From: Tannerella sp. | Lineage (GTDB): Bacteria > Bacteroidota > Bacteroidia > Bacteroidales > Tannerellaceae | NCBI GenBank assembly: GCA_031283915.1 | Contig: JAITAY010000334.1 | Span: 1 to 12,527, forward strand | Direction: 5' to 3' | Length of the DNA stretch: 12,527 nucleotides | Part shown: piece by piece, positions 5,000 to 12,410 of the stretch | Layout: every line of letters starts with the position of its first letter | How positions within the stretch are numbered: position 1 is the first letter of the stretch | Program-made: the position numbers and the translations under genes | The notes under the pieces: model-generated | Told to the model about the DNA's origin: nothing | Database searches by the model: none | The model's input: only the letters and a program-made list of their open reading frames with translations

Positions 5000-6757
5000 A
5001 TGTACAGGACAAATACATGTGGGGATTTATGTCTTTCGAACGAAGGACAAACGGTGACGTTAGCCGGATGGGTACAGAAAGTACGCCGGATGGGTGGAAT
5101 GACGTTCGTCGATCTGCGCGACAGGTATGGGATTACACAGTTGGTTTTCAACGAGACGGTGGATGCTTCGCTCTGTGAGGAGGCAAACAGACTGGGACGC
5201 GAATATGTCATCCGGGCGACCGGTACAGTGACGGAACGTTCGAACAAAAACCCGCACCTCCCGACGGGAGAGATTGAAATCACGGTTTCCCGGTTGACCG
5301 TGCTGAACGCGGCCGCAACGCCTCCTTTCACCATCGAAGACGATACGGACGGGGGCGATGACCTGCGTATGAAGTACCGCTATTTAGACTTGCGACGCCA
5401 TGCGGTGCGCCGGAACCTCGAACTCCGCCACCGGATGACCGTCGAAGTGCGCAGCTATTTGGACAAACTGGGTTTCATGGAAGTTGAAACGCCGGTGCTC
5501 ATCAGTTCCACGCCGGAAGGTGCACGTGATTTTGTAGTGCCCTCGCGGATGAATCCGGGACAGTTCTATGCCCTGCCTCAATCGCCACAGACCTTCAAGC
5601 AATTGCTGATGGTGTCGGGTTTTGACCGTTATTTCCAGATTGTGAAGTGCTTCCGCGACGAAGATTTGCGTGCCGACCGTCAGCCGGAGTTTACGCAGAT
5701 AGATTGCGAAATGAGCTTCGTGGAGCAGGATGATGTGCTGAATGTGTTCGAAGGCATGTCGAAGCATCTGTTTCGAAGCATTCGGGGCGCCGAAATCGGC
5801 GAGCCGTTCCCGCGCATGACGTGGGCGGACGCCATGAAGTATTACGGTACGGACAAGCCGGACATCCGCTTCGGCATGAAGTTCGTCGAATTGCATGACC
5901 TCCTGAAGGGACACGGTTTCCCGGTCTTCGACAGCGCCGCCTACATCGGCGGTATCTGTGCGGAAGGCGCCGCCGGATACACCCGCAAGCAACTGGATGC
6001 GCTGACCGACTTTGTCAAACGTCCGCAAATCGGCGCCAAAGGTCTGGTCTACGCCCGCGTGGAAGCGGACGGATCGGTCAAATCCAGCGTAGATAAATTC
6101 TATTCACCGGAAATAGGGCAGCAACTGAAAACCGCTTTCGAAGCCAGGCCGGGCGATTTGATATTGATCCTCTCCGGCGACAGCACGGCGAAAACGCGCA
6201 AGCAACTCGGCGAGCTGCGTCTTGAAATGGGCAACCGGCTGGGACTGCGCGACCGAAATGCTTTCGCCTGTCTGTGGGTGGTTGATTTCCCGCTGCTGGA
6301 ATGGAGTGAGGAAGACGGTCGCTATTACGCCATGCATCATCCTTTTACCTCACCCAAGCCGGAAGATGTCCATTTGTTGGACACCGATCCCGGAACCGTT
6401 CGCGCCAATGCGTACGATATGGTCATCAACGGGGTGGAAGTGGGCGGCGGCTCCATCCGTATTCACGACAGCGCGCTGCAGAACAGGATGTTTCGCCTGC
6501 TGGGCTTTACCGACGACGAGGCGCAGGCGCGTTTCGGTTTCCTGATGAACGCTTTCCGCTACGGCGCACCCCCTCATGGCGGTATTGCCTACGGGTTAGA
6601 CCGCTGGGTATCGCTCTTTGCCGGACTGGATTCCATCCGCGACTGCATCGCCTTCCCCAAGAACAATGCCGGTCGCGATGTGATGATTGATGCGCCTTCG
6701 GCGATTGAACCGGCGCAACTGGAGGAACTGAACCTGTCCGTCCTTCCCCCGCGATGA
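5000..6757 (+). CDS. aspS: Aspartate-tRNA ligase (AspRS)
   Basis: 585 residues, the normal length of bacterial AspRS. It charges tRNA-Asp with aspartate in the cytoplasm using ATP. The frame is open from 4853, but the family's N-terminus MYRTNTCGDL begins at 5000, just after the promoter, so I start there. An N-terminal OB-fold anticodon-binding domain covers about residues 1-105. Class II motifs follow: motif 1 around 157-183 (GFMEVETPVL), the Asp/ATP site QSPQTFKQLLM at 194-204, motif 2 FRDEDLRADRQPEFTQ at 218-233, and motif 3 GIAYGLDRW at 528-536. The bacteria-specific GAD insertion lies at about 295-395. Residue 31 is Met where E. coli has Leu and non-discriminating enzymes have His, hinting at a tRNA-Asp-specific enzyme; this is inference. 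It has its own promoter and a 278-bp gap before rplM. Confidence 0.97.
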   Translation: MYRTNTCGDLCLSNEGQTVTLAGWVQKVRRMGGMTFVDLRDRYGITQLVFNETVDASLCEEANRLGREYVIRATGTVTERSNKNPHLPTGEIEITVSRLTVLNAAATPPFTIEDDTDGGDDLRMKYRYLDLRRHAVRRNLELRHRMTVEVRSYLDKLGFMEVETPVLISSTPEGARDFVVPSRMNPGQFYALPQSPQTFKQLLMVSGFDRYFQIVKCFRDEDLRADRQPEFTQIDCEMSFVEQDDVLNVFEGMSKHLFRSIRGAEIGEPFPRMTWADAMKYYGTDKPDIRFGMKFVELHDLLKGHGFPVFDSAAYIGGICAEGAAGYTRKQLDALTDFVKRPQIGAKGLVYARVEADGSVKSSVDKFYSPEIGQQLKTAFEARPGDLILILSGDSTAKTRKQLGELRLEMGNRLGLRDRNAFACLWVVDFPLLEWSEEDGRYYAMHHPFTSPKPEDVHLLDTDPGTVRANAYDMVINGVEVGGGSIRIHDSALQNRMFRLLGFTDDEAQARFGFLMNAFRYGAPPHGGIAYGLDRWVSLFAGLDSIRDCIAFPKNNAGRDVMIDAPSAIEPAQLEELNLSVLPPR

Positions 6758-6882
6758 AAATAAGACAGGGATTATCACAAACTGAAATAGATATTTTTCC
6801 TGAATCTTTCGCAAACCTATTCCTTTTGAGTATAATTCCATCAGACTGAATGAGCCTCCAACAGAAAAAAAAGCTCGAAAAG

Positions 6883-6913
6883 TTTCATGAATTAAAGAAA
6901 AGTCGTACCTTTG
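6883..6913 (+). promoter_or_regulatory. Promoter of the rplM ribosomal operon
   Basis: TACCTTTG at 6906-6913 is an exact -7 match. TTTC at 6883-6886 is a near match to the -33 TTTG, with a 19-bp spacer, the usual distance. Transcription would start around 6920 and leave a leader of roughly 115 nt before the rplM GTG. Confidence 0.75.
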
Positions 6914-6934
6914 CCAGCCGATTATTATCAGGAA

Positions 6935-7035
6935 GTTTTAAATAATTAGTTTTTAGCCCGTTGTTCTACTCTTGTGTTCGGGTAAATAATGATGGTGGAA
7001 CGTTTTTAGTATTAATTTTAAAATAGTTTTTAGCA
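6935..7035 (+). promoter_or_regulatory. Structured rplM leader with H-type pseudoknot (candidate L13 autoregulatory RNA)
   Basis: Three helices can form. The outer helix pairs TTTTAAA (6936-6942) with TTTAAAA (7017-7023) and ATTA (6945-6948) with TAAT (7013-7016). The second pairs GCCCG (6956-6960) with CGGGT (6979-6983). The third pairs GTTCTAC (6963-6969) with GTGGAAC (6995-7001), with one G-U. The last two cross, so they form a pseudoknot enclosed by the AT-rich outer helix, whose 3' strand ends 12 nt before the GTG start. Ribosomal-protein leaders for L13 have been proposed in Bacteroidia; I recall this but cannot confirm this is the same motif. The likely role is feedback repression of rplM-rpsI translation by free L13. 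Confidence 0.6.
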
Positions 7036-7491
7036 GTGGATACTTTAAGTTATAAGACCATTTCTGCAAACAAAGCAACTGTAAACAAAGAATGGGTGGT
7101 TGTAGATGCAAGCGGCCAGTCGTTGGGGCGTATCTGCTCGAAAGTCGCCAAACTTTTGCGCGGCAAATATAAACCCAATTTCACTCCGCATGTTGATTGT
7201 GGTGATAATGTGATTATTATCAATGCAGATAAAGTCGTTCTGACAGGAAACAAGTGGAACGGCCGTATTTATTTGAGATATACCGGTTATCCGGGTGGAC
7301 AGCGTGAATATACTCCGGCCATGTTGATGGCAAAAGGGGAAGACCGTTTGTTCAGAAAAGTAGTCAAGGGCATGTTGCCTAAAAATCGTCTGGGAGACAA
7401 GCTGCTCAATAACTTGCATGTATATGCAGGCAACGTGCACAAGCATGAGGCTCAAACTCCCAAACAGGTAGATATCAACTTACTTAAATAA
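7036..7491 (+). CDS. rplM: 50S ribosomal protein L13 (uL13)
   Basis: 151 residues, near the usual length. It begins with GTG; the N-terminus MDTLSYKTISANKATVNKEW matches Bacteroides L13 and fixes the start. Hallmarks are WVVVDASGQSLGRICSKVAKLLRGK, the HVDCGDNVIIINADKV block, and the TGYPGGQ and VKGMLPKN signatures. L13 is an early-assembling large-subunit protein that binds 23S rRNA. It is the first gene of the rplM-rpsI pair, is preceded by a strong promoter and a structured leader, and has no Shine-Dalgarno sequence. rpsI starts 3 bp after its stop, so the two are translationally coupled or nearly so. Confidence 0.98.
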   Translation: MDTLSYKTISANKATVNKEWVVVDASGQSLGRICSKVAKLLRGKYKPNFTPHVDCGDNVIIINADKVVLTGNKWNGRIYLRYTGYPGGQREYTPAMLMAKGEDRLFRKVVKGMLPKNRLGDKLLNNLHVYAGNVHKHEAQTPKQVDINLLK

Positions 7492-7494
7492 TTT

Positions 7495-7881
7495 ATGGAA
7501 GTAATAAATGCAATAGGAAGACGTAAGGCAGCCGTAGCTCGCGTATACGTCAGTGAAGGAAACGGTAAGATTACGATAAACCGGCGTGAATTGTCGGACT
7601 ATTTTCCCTCTCCCATCCTGCAGTTTGTTGTGAAACAGCCTCTGTCAACATTGAATGTGGCTGAACAATACGACATCAAGGTAAACCTTTTTGGCGGCGG
7701 ATTCAAGGGGCAGTCGGAAGCGACCCGGTTGGCGATTACACGTGCATTGGTCAAAATCAATCCGGAATCGAAACCCGCTTTGAAAGCGGAAGGATTTATC
7801 ACGCGCGACCCGCGTGCCGTGGAACGCAAAAAACCGGGAAGACCCAAGGCGCGCAAGAGATTCCAGTTCAGCAAACGTTAA
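7495..7881 (+). CDS. rpsI: 30S ribosomal protein S9 (uS9)
   Basis: 128 residues, the normal length. The N-terminal INAIGRRKAAVARVYV, the central NLFGGGFKGQSEATRLAITR and the basic tail KPGRPKARKRFQFSKR are diagnostic. S9 sits in the head of the small subunit, and its C-terminal Lys-Arg tail reaches the P-site tRNA. The ATG lies 3 bp after the rplM stop, so it belongs to the same transcript. A 161-bp structured gap then separates it from rpsB. Confidence 0.98.
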   Translation: MEVINAIGRRKAAVARVYVSEGNGKITINRRELSDYFPSPILQFVVKQPLSTLNVAEQYDIKVNLFGGGFKGQSEATRLAITRALVKINPESKPALKAEGFITRDPRAVERKKPGRPKARKRFQFSKR

Positions 7882-7926
7882 TGTTATTTGTGAGTTTCTT
7901 GCAAGTCAGAGGCGTTTAGTATCTAA

Positions 7927-8002
7927 ATTGCCCGGATTTTTCCACCAAACCATATTACATTATAATTAATGATATGTAATATGCAGAAGACTACCGGGCG
8001 GT
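7927..8002 (+). promoter_or_regulatory. Structured rpsB leader, two nested stems
   Basis: An outer stem pairs ATTGCCCGG (7927-7935) with CCGGGCGGT (7994-8002), 9 bp with two G-U pairs. Inside it, CATATTACAT (7951-7960) pairs perfectly with ATGTAATATG (7974-7983) around a 13-nt loop. The fold ends 40 nt before the rpsB ATG. There is no T tract, so a regulatory leader for S2 (possibly autogenous, as in other bacteria) is more likely than a terminator. No good promoter box was found in the gap, so rpsB may be read from the rplM promoter, or from a weak GTTATTTG box near 7885. Confidence 0.55.
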
Positions 8003-8042
8003 TGATTGTAAAAACAGAATGTAAACGATAAAAAAACAGAAA

Positions 8043-8894
8043 ATGTCAAGAGTTAGTTTTGAACAATTATTGGAAGCAGGCGTTCATTTCGGACACCTAA
8101 AAAGGAAATGGAATCCTGCCATGGCTCCATACATCTTTATGGAGCGCAATGGTATTCATATCATTGATTTACATAAAACAGTTGCTAAAATAGACGAAGC
8201 GGCGGAAGCCATGAAGAACCTGGCCAGGACGGGCAGAAAAGTCCTTTTCGTCGCAACCAAAAAACAGGCAAAGCAAATCGTGGCCGACAAAGCGACTGCC
8301 ATTAGTATGCCGTACGTGATTGAACGCTGGCCGGGTGGTATGTTGACGAATTTTCCGACCATCCGCAAGGCGGTGAAGAAAATGTCTACCATCGACAAGA
8401 TGAGCAAGGACGGGACATTTAACAACCTTTCCAAAAGGGAAAAACTCCAAATCACGCGCCAGCGTGCGAAACTGGAAAAGACACTGGGTTCGATTGCCGA
8501 CATGAACCGTCTGCCGGCGGCTCTGTTCGTGATCGACGTGATGAAGGAACATATTGCCGTGCGTGAAGCCAAACGGTTGGGTATTCCCGTATTCGCCATG
8601 GTGGACACCAATTCCGATCCAACGGATATCGAGTTCGTGATTCCGGCCAATGACGATGCTACCAAATCGGTTGAGTTGATTATGACCGTCGTTTGCGACG
8701 CCATGAACGAGGGTCTTCAGGAAGGCAAGGCGCTTACCAAAGAGAGTGAAGCCGGGGAAGTAAGTGAAGAGGCGCCCAAAAGAGAGCGCCGAGCAAAGTC
8801 TTCCGCCAGAAAGGGACGTACCCATAAGGAAGACGATGAAGCCATAAATGCGGCTGTGATTTCGCGAGTGGCAAAGAATTTGGATGAAGATTAA
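8043..8894 (+). CDS. rpsB: 30S ribosomal protein S2 (uS2)
   Basis: 283 residues. The N-terminus MSRVSFEQLLEAGVHFGHLK and the blocks KRKWNPAMAPYIFMERNGIHIIDL, RWPGGMLTNFPTIRKAV and IPVFAMVDTNSDPTDIEFVI are shown here in part and are all S2 signatures; strands and the coiled-coil insertion near residues 105-155 are in place. It is about 40 residues longer than the E. coli protein because of a charged C-terminal tail (from about residue 235), with acidic patches around a basic KRERRAKSSARKGR segment. S2 is a late-assembling protein that recruits S1-type activity to the small subunit. tsf follows 19 bp downstream in the conserved rpsB-tsf arrangement. Confidence 0.98.
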   Translation: MSRVSFEQLLEAGVHFGHLKRKWNPAMAPYIFMERNGIHIIDLHKTVAKIDEAAEAMKNLARTGRKVLFVATKKQAKQIVADKATAISMPYVIERWPGGMLTNFPTIRKAVKKMSTIDKMSKDGTFNNLSKREKLQITRQRAKLEKTLGSIADMNRLPAALFVIDVMKEHIAVREAKRLGIPVFAMVDTNSDPTDIEFVIPANDDATKSVELIMTVVCDAMNEGLQEGKALTKESEAGEVSEEAPKRERRAKSSARKGRTHKEDDEAINAAVISRVAKNLDED

Positions 8895-8913
8895 ACATTA
8901 AAAAAGAAAAGAT

Positions 8914-9738
8914 ATGGCAGTTACAATGGCTGATATAGCTCATTTGCGTAAAATGAGCGGGGCAGGAATGATGGATTGCAAAAAAGCGTTGGAAGAAGCA
9001 GAGAACGATTTCGAGAAAGCAATGGAAATCATTCGTAAAAAAGGTCAGGCTGTGGCCGCAAAACGTTCGGATCGCGAAGCGTCCGAAGGCTGTGTGCTGG
9101 CTACGCATGACGGAGAATTTGCGGCAATTGTCGCATTAAAGTGTGAAACCGATTTCGTGGCAAAGAATGCAGACTTTATTGCATTGACGAAAAGCATTCT
9201 GGATGTCGCCATGGCACAAAAGCCGGCTTCGCTGGCCGACTTGCTGGGTGCGCCGCTGGCCGATGGACGTTCCGTCGAAAACCATATAGTCGACCGGATT
9301 GGTATCACGGGCGAAAAAATGGAATTGGGTTTCTTTGAGTATGTGACGGGCGCTTCCACGATTTCCTACATTCATCCGGGGAACAAACTGGCGACGATTG
9401 TTGCTTTTAACCGGGAACTGGAATATCAGGTAGCGCGTGACGTAGCTATGCAGGTGGCCGCCATGAATCCGGTGGCCGTGACGCCGTCCGAGGTTCCGCA
9501 AAAGGTGATCGACACCGAACTGGAAATTGCACGTGACAAGGCGCGTCAGAGCGGTAAACCGGAGAGCCTGATCGAACGTATCGCAGAAGGCGCATTGCAG
9601 AAATTCTACAAGGAGAGTACGTTACTGCAGCAAGACTTTGTGAAGGATTCGAAACTTACAATTGGACAATATTTGAAGCTTCAAGACAAAGCACTTACAG
9701 CGACTGCGTTTAAACGCATAACGTTGAATCTGGAATAA
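8914..9738 (+). CDS. tsf: Elongation factor Ts
   Basis: 274 residues, close to the 283 of E. coli. EF-Ts is the guanine-nucleotide exchange factor that recycles EF-Tu. The N-terminal UBA-like three-helix domain (about 1-55, IAHLRKMSGAGMMDCKKALE) and the EF-Tu-contacting CETDFVAKN at 77-85 are both present and intact. The remainder forms the core domains, including YIHPGNKLATIVAFN near 148-162. An A-rich AAAAAAGAAAAGAT sequence precedes the ATG, with no strong Shine-Dalgarno. It is the last gene of the rightward cluster and is followed at 25 bp by a strong terminator. Confidence 0.98.
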   Translation: MAVTMADIAHLRKMSGAGMMDCKKALEEAENDFEKAMEIIRKKGQAVAAKRSDREASEGCVLATHDGEFAAIVALKCETDFVAKNADFIALTKSILDVAMAQKPASLADLLGAPLADGRSVENHIVDRIGITGEKMELGFFEYVTGASTISYIHPGNKLATIVAFNRELEYQVARDVAMQVAAMNPVAVTPSEVPQKVIDTELEIARDKARQSGKPESLIERIAEGALQKFYKESTLLQQDFVKDSKLTIGQYLKLQDKALTATAFKRITLNLE

Positions 9739-9762
9739 AATCAAATTCATAACATGGTGATG

Positions 9763-9804
9763 AAAAAGCCCGCCGAAAGAAACTGTTCAGGCGGGCTTTT
9801 TTTT
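9763..9804. terminator. Bidirectional intrinsic terminator between tsf and the sigma factor gene
   Basis: AAAAAGCCCGCC (9763-9774) pairs with GGCGGGCTTTTT (9790-9801). The 7-bp GC stem is followed by 8 T on the plus strand and preceded by 5 A, which are T on the minus strand. It serves tsf and the convergent leftward sigma factor gene, whose stop lies 22 bp away. Confidence 0.92.
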
Positions 9805-9825
9805 GAAGGGTCGTCCCGTTTAGTT

Positions 9826-10362
9826 TTACTTTCGAATCAATCTCTCCCGCAACGTTTTTAACCCCAGATATAATTGATGTTCTACGGTGCGAATAGAGAG
9901 GTTTAGTATCTGGGCTATTTCGGCGCTTTTTTTGTCTTCAAAATAAGCCAGCTTGAAGATTTGACGGCATTTGGCCGGCAAGCGATCGATTTCTTGATAA
10001 ATCGTTTGTATTTCCTCCTTGTCAATCAGCAGTTTTTCGATGGAATCCAAATAATCAAGTCCCAACAATTGATTCTCCGTTTGCACATGCTGTTCGTAGT
10101 TTTCCTTTATCTGCTCATGTTTCAGGATATTGATGCATCGATTCCGGACAGCCGTAAACAGAAACGAACGTGCTGCGGCCTCATCCGTCACCCGATCGCT
10201 TTCCCAAAGTTCCAGAAAGACGTCCTGCACGATGTCTTCCGGCTGTTCCGACAAGATAAACCGACGGGCAAACCGAATGAGCGTGGCTGCATTTGCGTCA
10301 TATACACGCTTAAAGGCCGCAAGTTTGTCCTTTTTCTGTTTTAACATCCCTGACACTACCAT
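9826..10362 (-). CDS. ECF-type RNA polymerase sigma-70 factor
   Basis: 178 residues from the first ATG; an ATG at 10347, also preceded by AGGG, gives 173 and fits relatives at least as well. Sigma region 2 covers about residues 20-90 (ATLIRFARRFILSEQPEDIVQDVFLELW, shown by its parts RFARRF and EDIVQDVFLELW, then FLFTAVRNRCIN). Region 4 follows at about 120-178 (LPAKCRQIFKLAYFEDKKS, then the helix-turn-helix EIAQILNLSIRTVEHQ). This is the Bacteroidetes ECF type that usually works with a FecR-like anti-sigma and a SusC/SusD pair. None of those is adjacent: the neighbours are tsf and a Gfo/Idh gene, so its partner and targets are unknown. It converges on tsf with a shared terminator. Confidence 0.93.
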   Translation of the reverse strand: MVVSGMLKQKKDKLAAFKRVYDANAATLIRFARRFILSEQPEDIVQDVFLELWESDRVTDEAAARSFLFTAVRNRCINILKHEQIKENYEQHVQTENQLLGLDYLDSIEKLLIDKEEIQTIYQEIDRLPAKCRQIFKLAYFEDKKSAEIAQILNLSIRTVEHQLYLGLKTLRERLIRK

Positions 10363-10446
10363 CCCTGTCTAAAAAGTTACATTCGCAGATCTGCATTTCC
10401 GCCAGCCTCCCCCGGACGAAACCAGACCCCGATGCCGGATTTTCGA

Positions 10447-10478
10447 ACCCCGGAAGTTCGATACCGAACTTCCGGGGT
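10447..10478. repeat. Perfect 14-bp hairpin with 4-nt loop
   Basis: ACCCCGGAAGTTCG (10447-10460) and CGAACTTCCGGGGT (10465-10478) are exact inverse copies around ATAC. It lies between the Gfo/Idh gene (ends 10557) and the sigma gene (starts 10362), both leftward, so it would form in read-through RNA and could end the Gfo/Idh transcript. There is no T tract on either side, and related CCCCGGA words recur nearby (10411, 10501). Terminator, processing site or protein-binding palindrome are all possible. Confidence 0.65.
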
Positions 10479-10556
10479 CAAAATTCAATGTTGTTCAGCA
10501 CCCCGGAGCTTTAGGTTTTTTTTACTTCAACGATTCCGGAGAAAATCCCGTCCGTA

Positions 10557-11972
10557 TCAGATTTTATAATATTCTTCCCATCCGCTACGGGGCGGCTCGC
10601 CTGTCAGTAGCGCATTGGCAAACGGGTTGTTGGTGATTTGCTTGGCAGTCGTATCAAACTCCAGTTTCTGATTCAACCGTTGCGCAATCACGCCCAAGCA
10701 GAAGACCTGACTCAAGGGGCCGGAAACCTCGAACGGCGACCGTGTCTGTTCTTTGCCCAGACAGGCCAGCAGGAAGTTGGCGTAATGATTGGAGGTCGAT
10801 GGAGGCACTTCCGGCAGTTTGGATTTCATTTCTTTTGCCTTCGCTTCCGGGATGATGGACAGCGTACTCCCGTGCGAACTGCCCTTGAAGGTCAGTTCCT
10901 TGCTGTAAATGATCTTGCCCGGATTCAGTTTGGTCGGTCGCAGTTTGCCACCGGCCACGGGTGGCATGTTCGGGTCGATGTCCGACGTTCCGTAACCGGC
11001 CGGGACGGGCGGAATGTTATCCACGCCATCGAACCAGTTGATGTCTAATGCCGGCATGTCCTTGCGAGCGGCAAAGCGGAACTGAATCGTCGACGACATG
11101 GGGAAGAAGTAATCGTTATGCTCTTTCAACATAACCGGATTGACTTCGTAGGGCAATCCCAGTTCGAGGAAGCGATGCACCGTGTCGATGAGATGCGCCC
11201 CCCAGTCGCCCAGCGCCCCCATGCCCAGATCGTACCAGCAGCGCCAGTTGCCGCGGTGATAGCGGTCGTTGTATTCGTGATACCGGACGGCCATGTTCCA
11301 CGTATCCCAGTCCATGCCGGCTGGAATCGGTTCCGCCGCGGGATACTTGAAGATACGCGAATCCCAGTCGTGCCAGCGGCGCGAGGAGTTCATGTGCGCC
11401 GTGACTTCCGTCACATCCTTGATAATCCCGGCGTCTTTCCATGCCTTGAACTGGAAATAATTCGCCTCGGAGTGTCCCTGATTGCCCATTTGCGTGAACA
11501 CTTTCGGGTATTTCTTTGCGGCGGCGATCATCAGTTCGCCTTCGAGGAAGGTGCGACACATCGGTTTCTCTACATAAATGTGCTTGCCCGACTTGATGGC
11601 CTGAATGGAAACCGGATAGTGTGCAAAGTCGGGGATACCGGCTGTCACGGCCTCAAATTCGTTCCCCATCCTGTCGAACATCACCCGGAAATCCTTGAAC
11701 CGCCTGGCGTTTGGAAACATCGCCATGATCTCCTGCGTATGCTTCGCTCCCATGTCGACGTCGCACAGGGCGACTACATTGGCCAGCCCGGTCTTCGCAA
11801 ATTCCTTGATGATTTCATTTCCTCTGAACCCGATACCGACACAGGCCAAATTGACCTTTTCATTTGCGCCCATAATCTGGCGATAGCTTGCCGCATTCAG
11901 TCCCGCTCCACCCATGGCCAATCCGGCTGAAGCCACAGTCGCTGTCTTTAAAAAATTTCTACGTGTATACAT
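10557..11972 (-). CDS. Tat-exported Gfo/Idh/MocA family oxidoreductase
   Basis: 471 residues. The N-terminus MYTRRNFLKTATVASAGLAM is a twin-arginine signal (RRNFLK), so the enzyme is exported folded with its cofactor to the periplasm. A Rossmann domain follows, with GIGFRG at 46-51 and the acidic CDVD at 70-73 for NAD(P). The family's EKP motif (Glu135-Lys136-Pro137 in HIYVEKPMCRT) and GDWGAHLID (255-263, with His260) mark the sugar-binding and catalytic site. The family oxidises or reduces sugar hydroxyls; exported Bacteroidetes and Planctomycetes members of this subtype have been linked to 3-keto-sugar formation and to glycosidase-like reactions. The substrate is not determinable here. The leader between the nearest promoter-like box and the ATG is long (about 230 nt), and an insertion sequence lies some 400 bp upstream. 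Confidence 0.93.
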   Translation of the reverse strand: MYTRRNFLKTATVASAGLAMGGAGLNAASYRQIMGANEKVNLACVGIGFRGNEIIKEFAKTGLANVVALCDVDMGAKHTQEIMAMFPNARRFKDFRVMFDRMGNEFEAVTAGIPDFAHYPVSIQAIKSGKHIYVEKPMCRTFLEGELMIAAAKKYPKVFTQMGNQGHSEANYFQFKAWKDAGIIKDVTEVTAHMNSSRRWHDWDSRIFKYPAAEPIPAGMDWDTWNMAVRYHEYNDRYHRGNWRCWYDLGMGALGDWGAHLIDTVHRFLELGLPYEVNPVMLKEHNDYFFPMSSTIQFRFAARKDMPALDINWFDGVDNIPPVPAGYGTSDIDPNMPPVAGGKLRPTKLNPGKIIYSKELTFKGSSHGSTLSIIPEAKAKEMKSKLPEVPPSTSNHYANFLLACLGKEQTRSPFEVSGPLSQVFCLGVIAQRLNQKLEFDTTAKQITNNPFANALLTGEPPRSGWEEYYKI

Positions 11973-12371
11973 GAAAATCTCTCTTTATAAATTGATAATT
12001 AAATATTGATTCAACATATCTTCGTTCCGGGGTTTCGGGAGGTAATTCCTGTTTATCCTTCGGCCCCGATCGATCAGACTGCGCAGCATACCCGCCTGTT
12101 TCCCTGAAAGGATCATCTGCGGAAAAGCGCGTCGCGAGTCCCTGAAAAAAGGGTATATCCGGTATGCTGTTTTGGTCTGTAAACATGTTTGCTTGTATAT
12201 GTCCCTGCAAAAATAGGAAAAATTCCGGCTAAATCTTTTTTTAAGGCATCATTTTCGGAAAAGATGCTGCCGGACGATATGAACCGCAGGGCACACAACG
12301 TATGGATGGATGAGCGAATGTCTGTCCATGAATTACCTTAAATCCGCAACCAAGAGTTATAAATAAAAAGA
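11973..12371. other. Non-coding stretch between the Gfo/Idh gene and the insertion sequence
   Basis: About 400 bp without a supportable gene. A leftward frame at 11959-12210 runs into the Gfo/Idh start and has no domain or plausible initiation signal. The part next to the gene is AT-rich, with an AAAGAGAGA stretch 5-13 nt before the Gfo/Idh ATG. The outer boundary of the insertion sequence must lie somewhere in the right half, but I could not identify its terminal repeat or a target duplication. Confidence 0.5.
12208..12215 (-). promoter_or_regulatory. Possible promoter of the Gfo/Idh gene
   Basis: The minus strand reads TATTTTTG, a full TAnnTTTG match, 235 nt before the Gfo/Idh ATG. There is no clear -33 TTTG at 19-21 bp upstream (GATTT is the nearest). 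If used, it implies a 5' leader of over 200 nt. Confidence 0.35.
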
Positions 12372-12408
12372 CAAAGCGCTGATATAAAATAATTTATCCA
12401 GCGCTTTG
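12372..12408. repeat. 10-bp perfect inverted repeat upstream of the transposase
   Basis: CAAAGCGCTG (12372-12381) and CAGCGCTTTG (12399-12408) are exact inverse copies. The loop itself contains ATAAA / TTTAT, so the stem can be extended with a small bulge. It lies just before the start-codon hairpin and is probably within the insertion sequence's left end. Confidence 0.65.
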
Positions 12409-12410
12409 AT

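Noticed and set aside
5384..6028. 214-codon antisense frame within aspS
   Set aside because: It is a shadow frame of a well-conserved gene, without domain or initiation signals.
11959..12210. 83-codon leftward frame upstream of the Gfo/Idh gene
   Set aside because: Its start codon lies inside the promoter-like box at 12208-12215, it overlaps the Gfo/Idh start, and no domain is visible.
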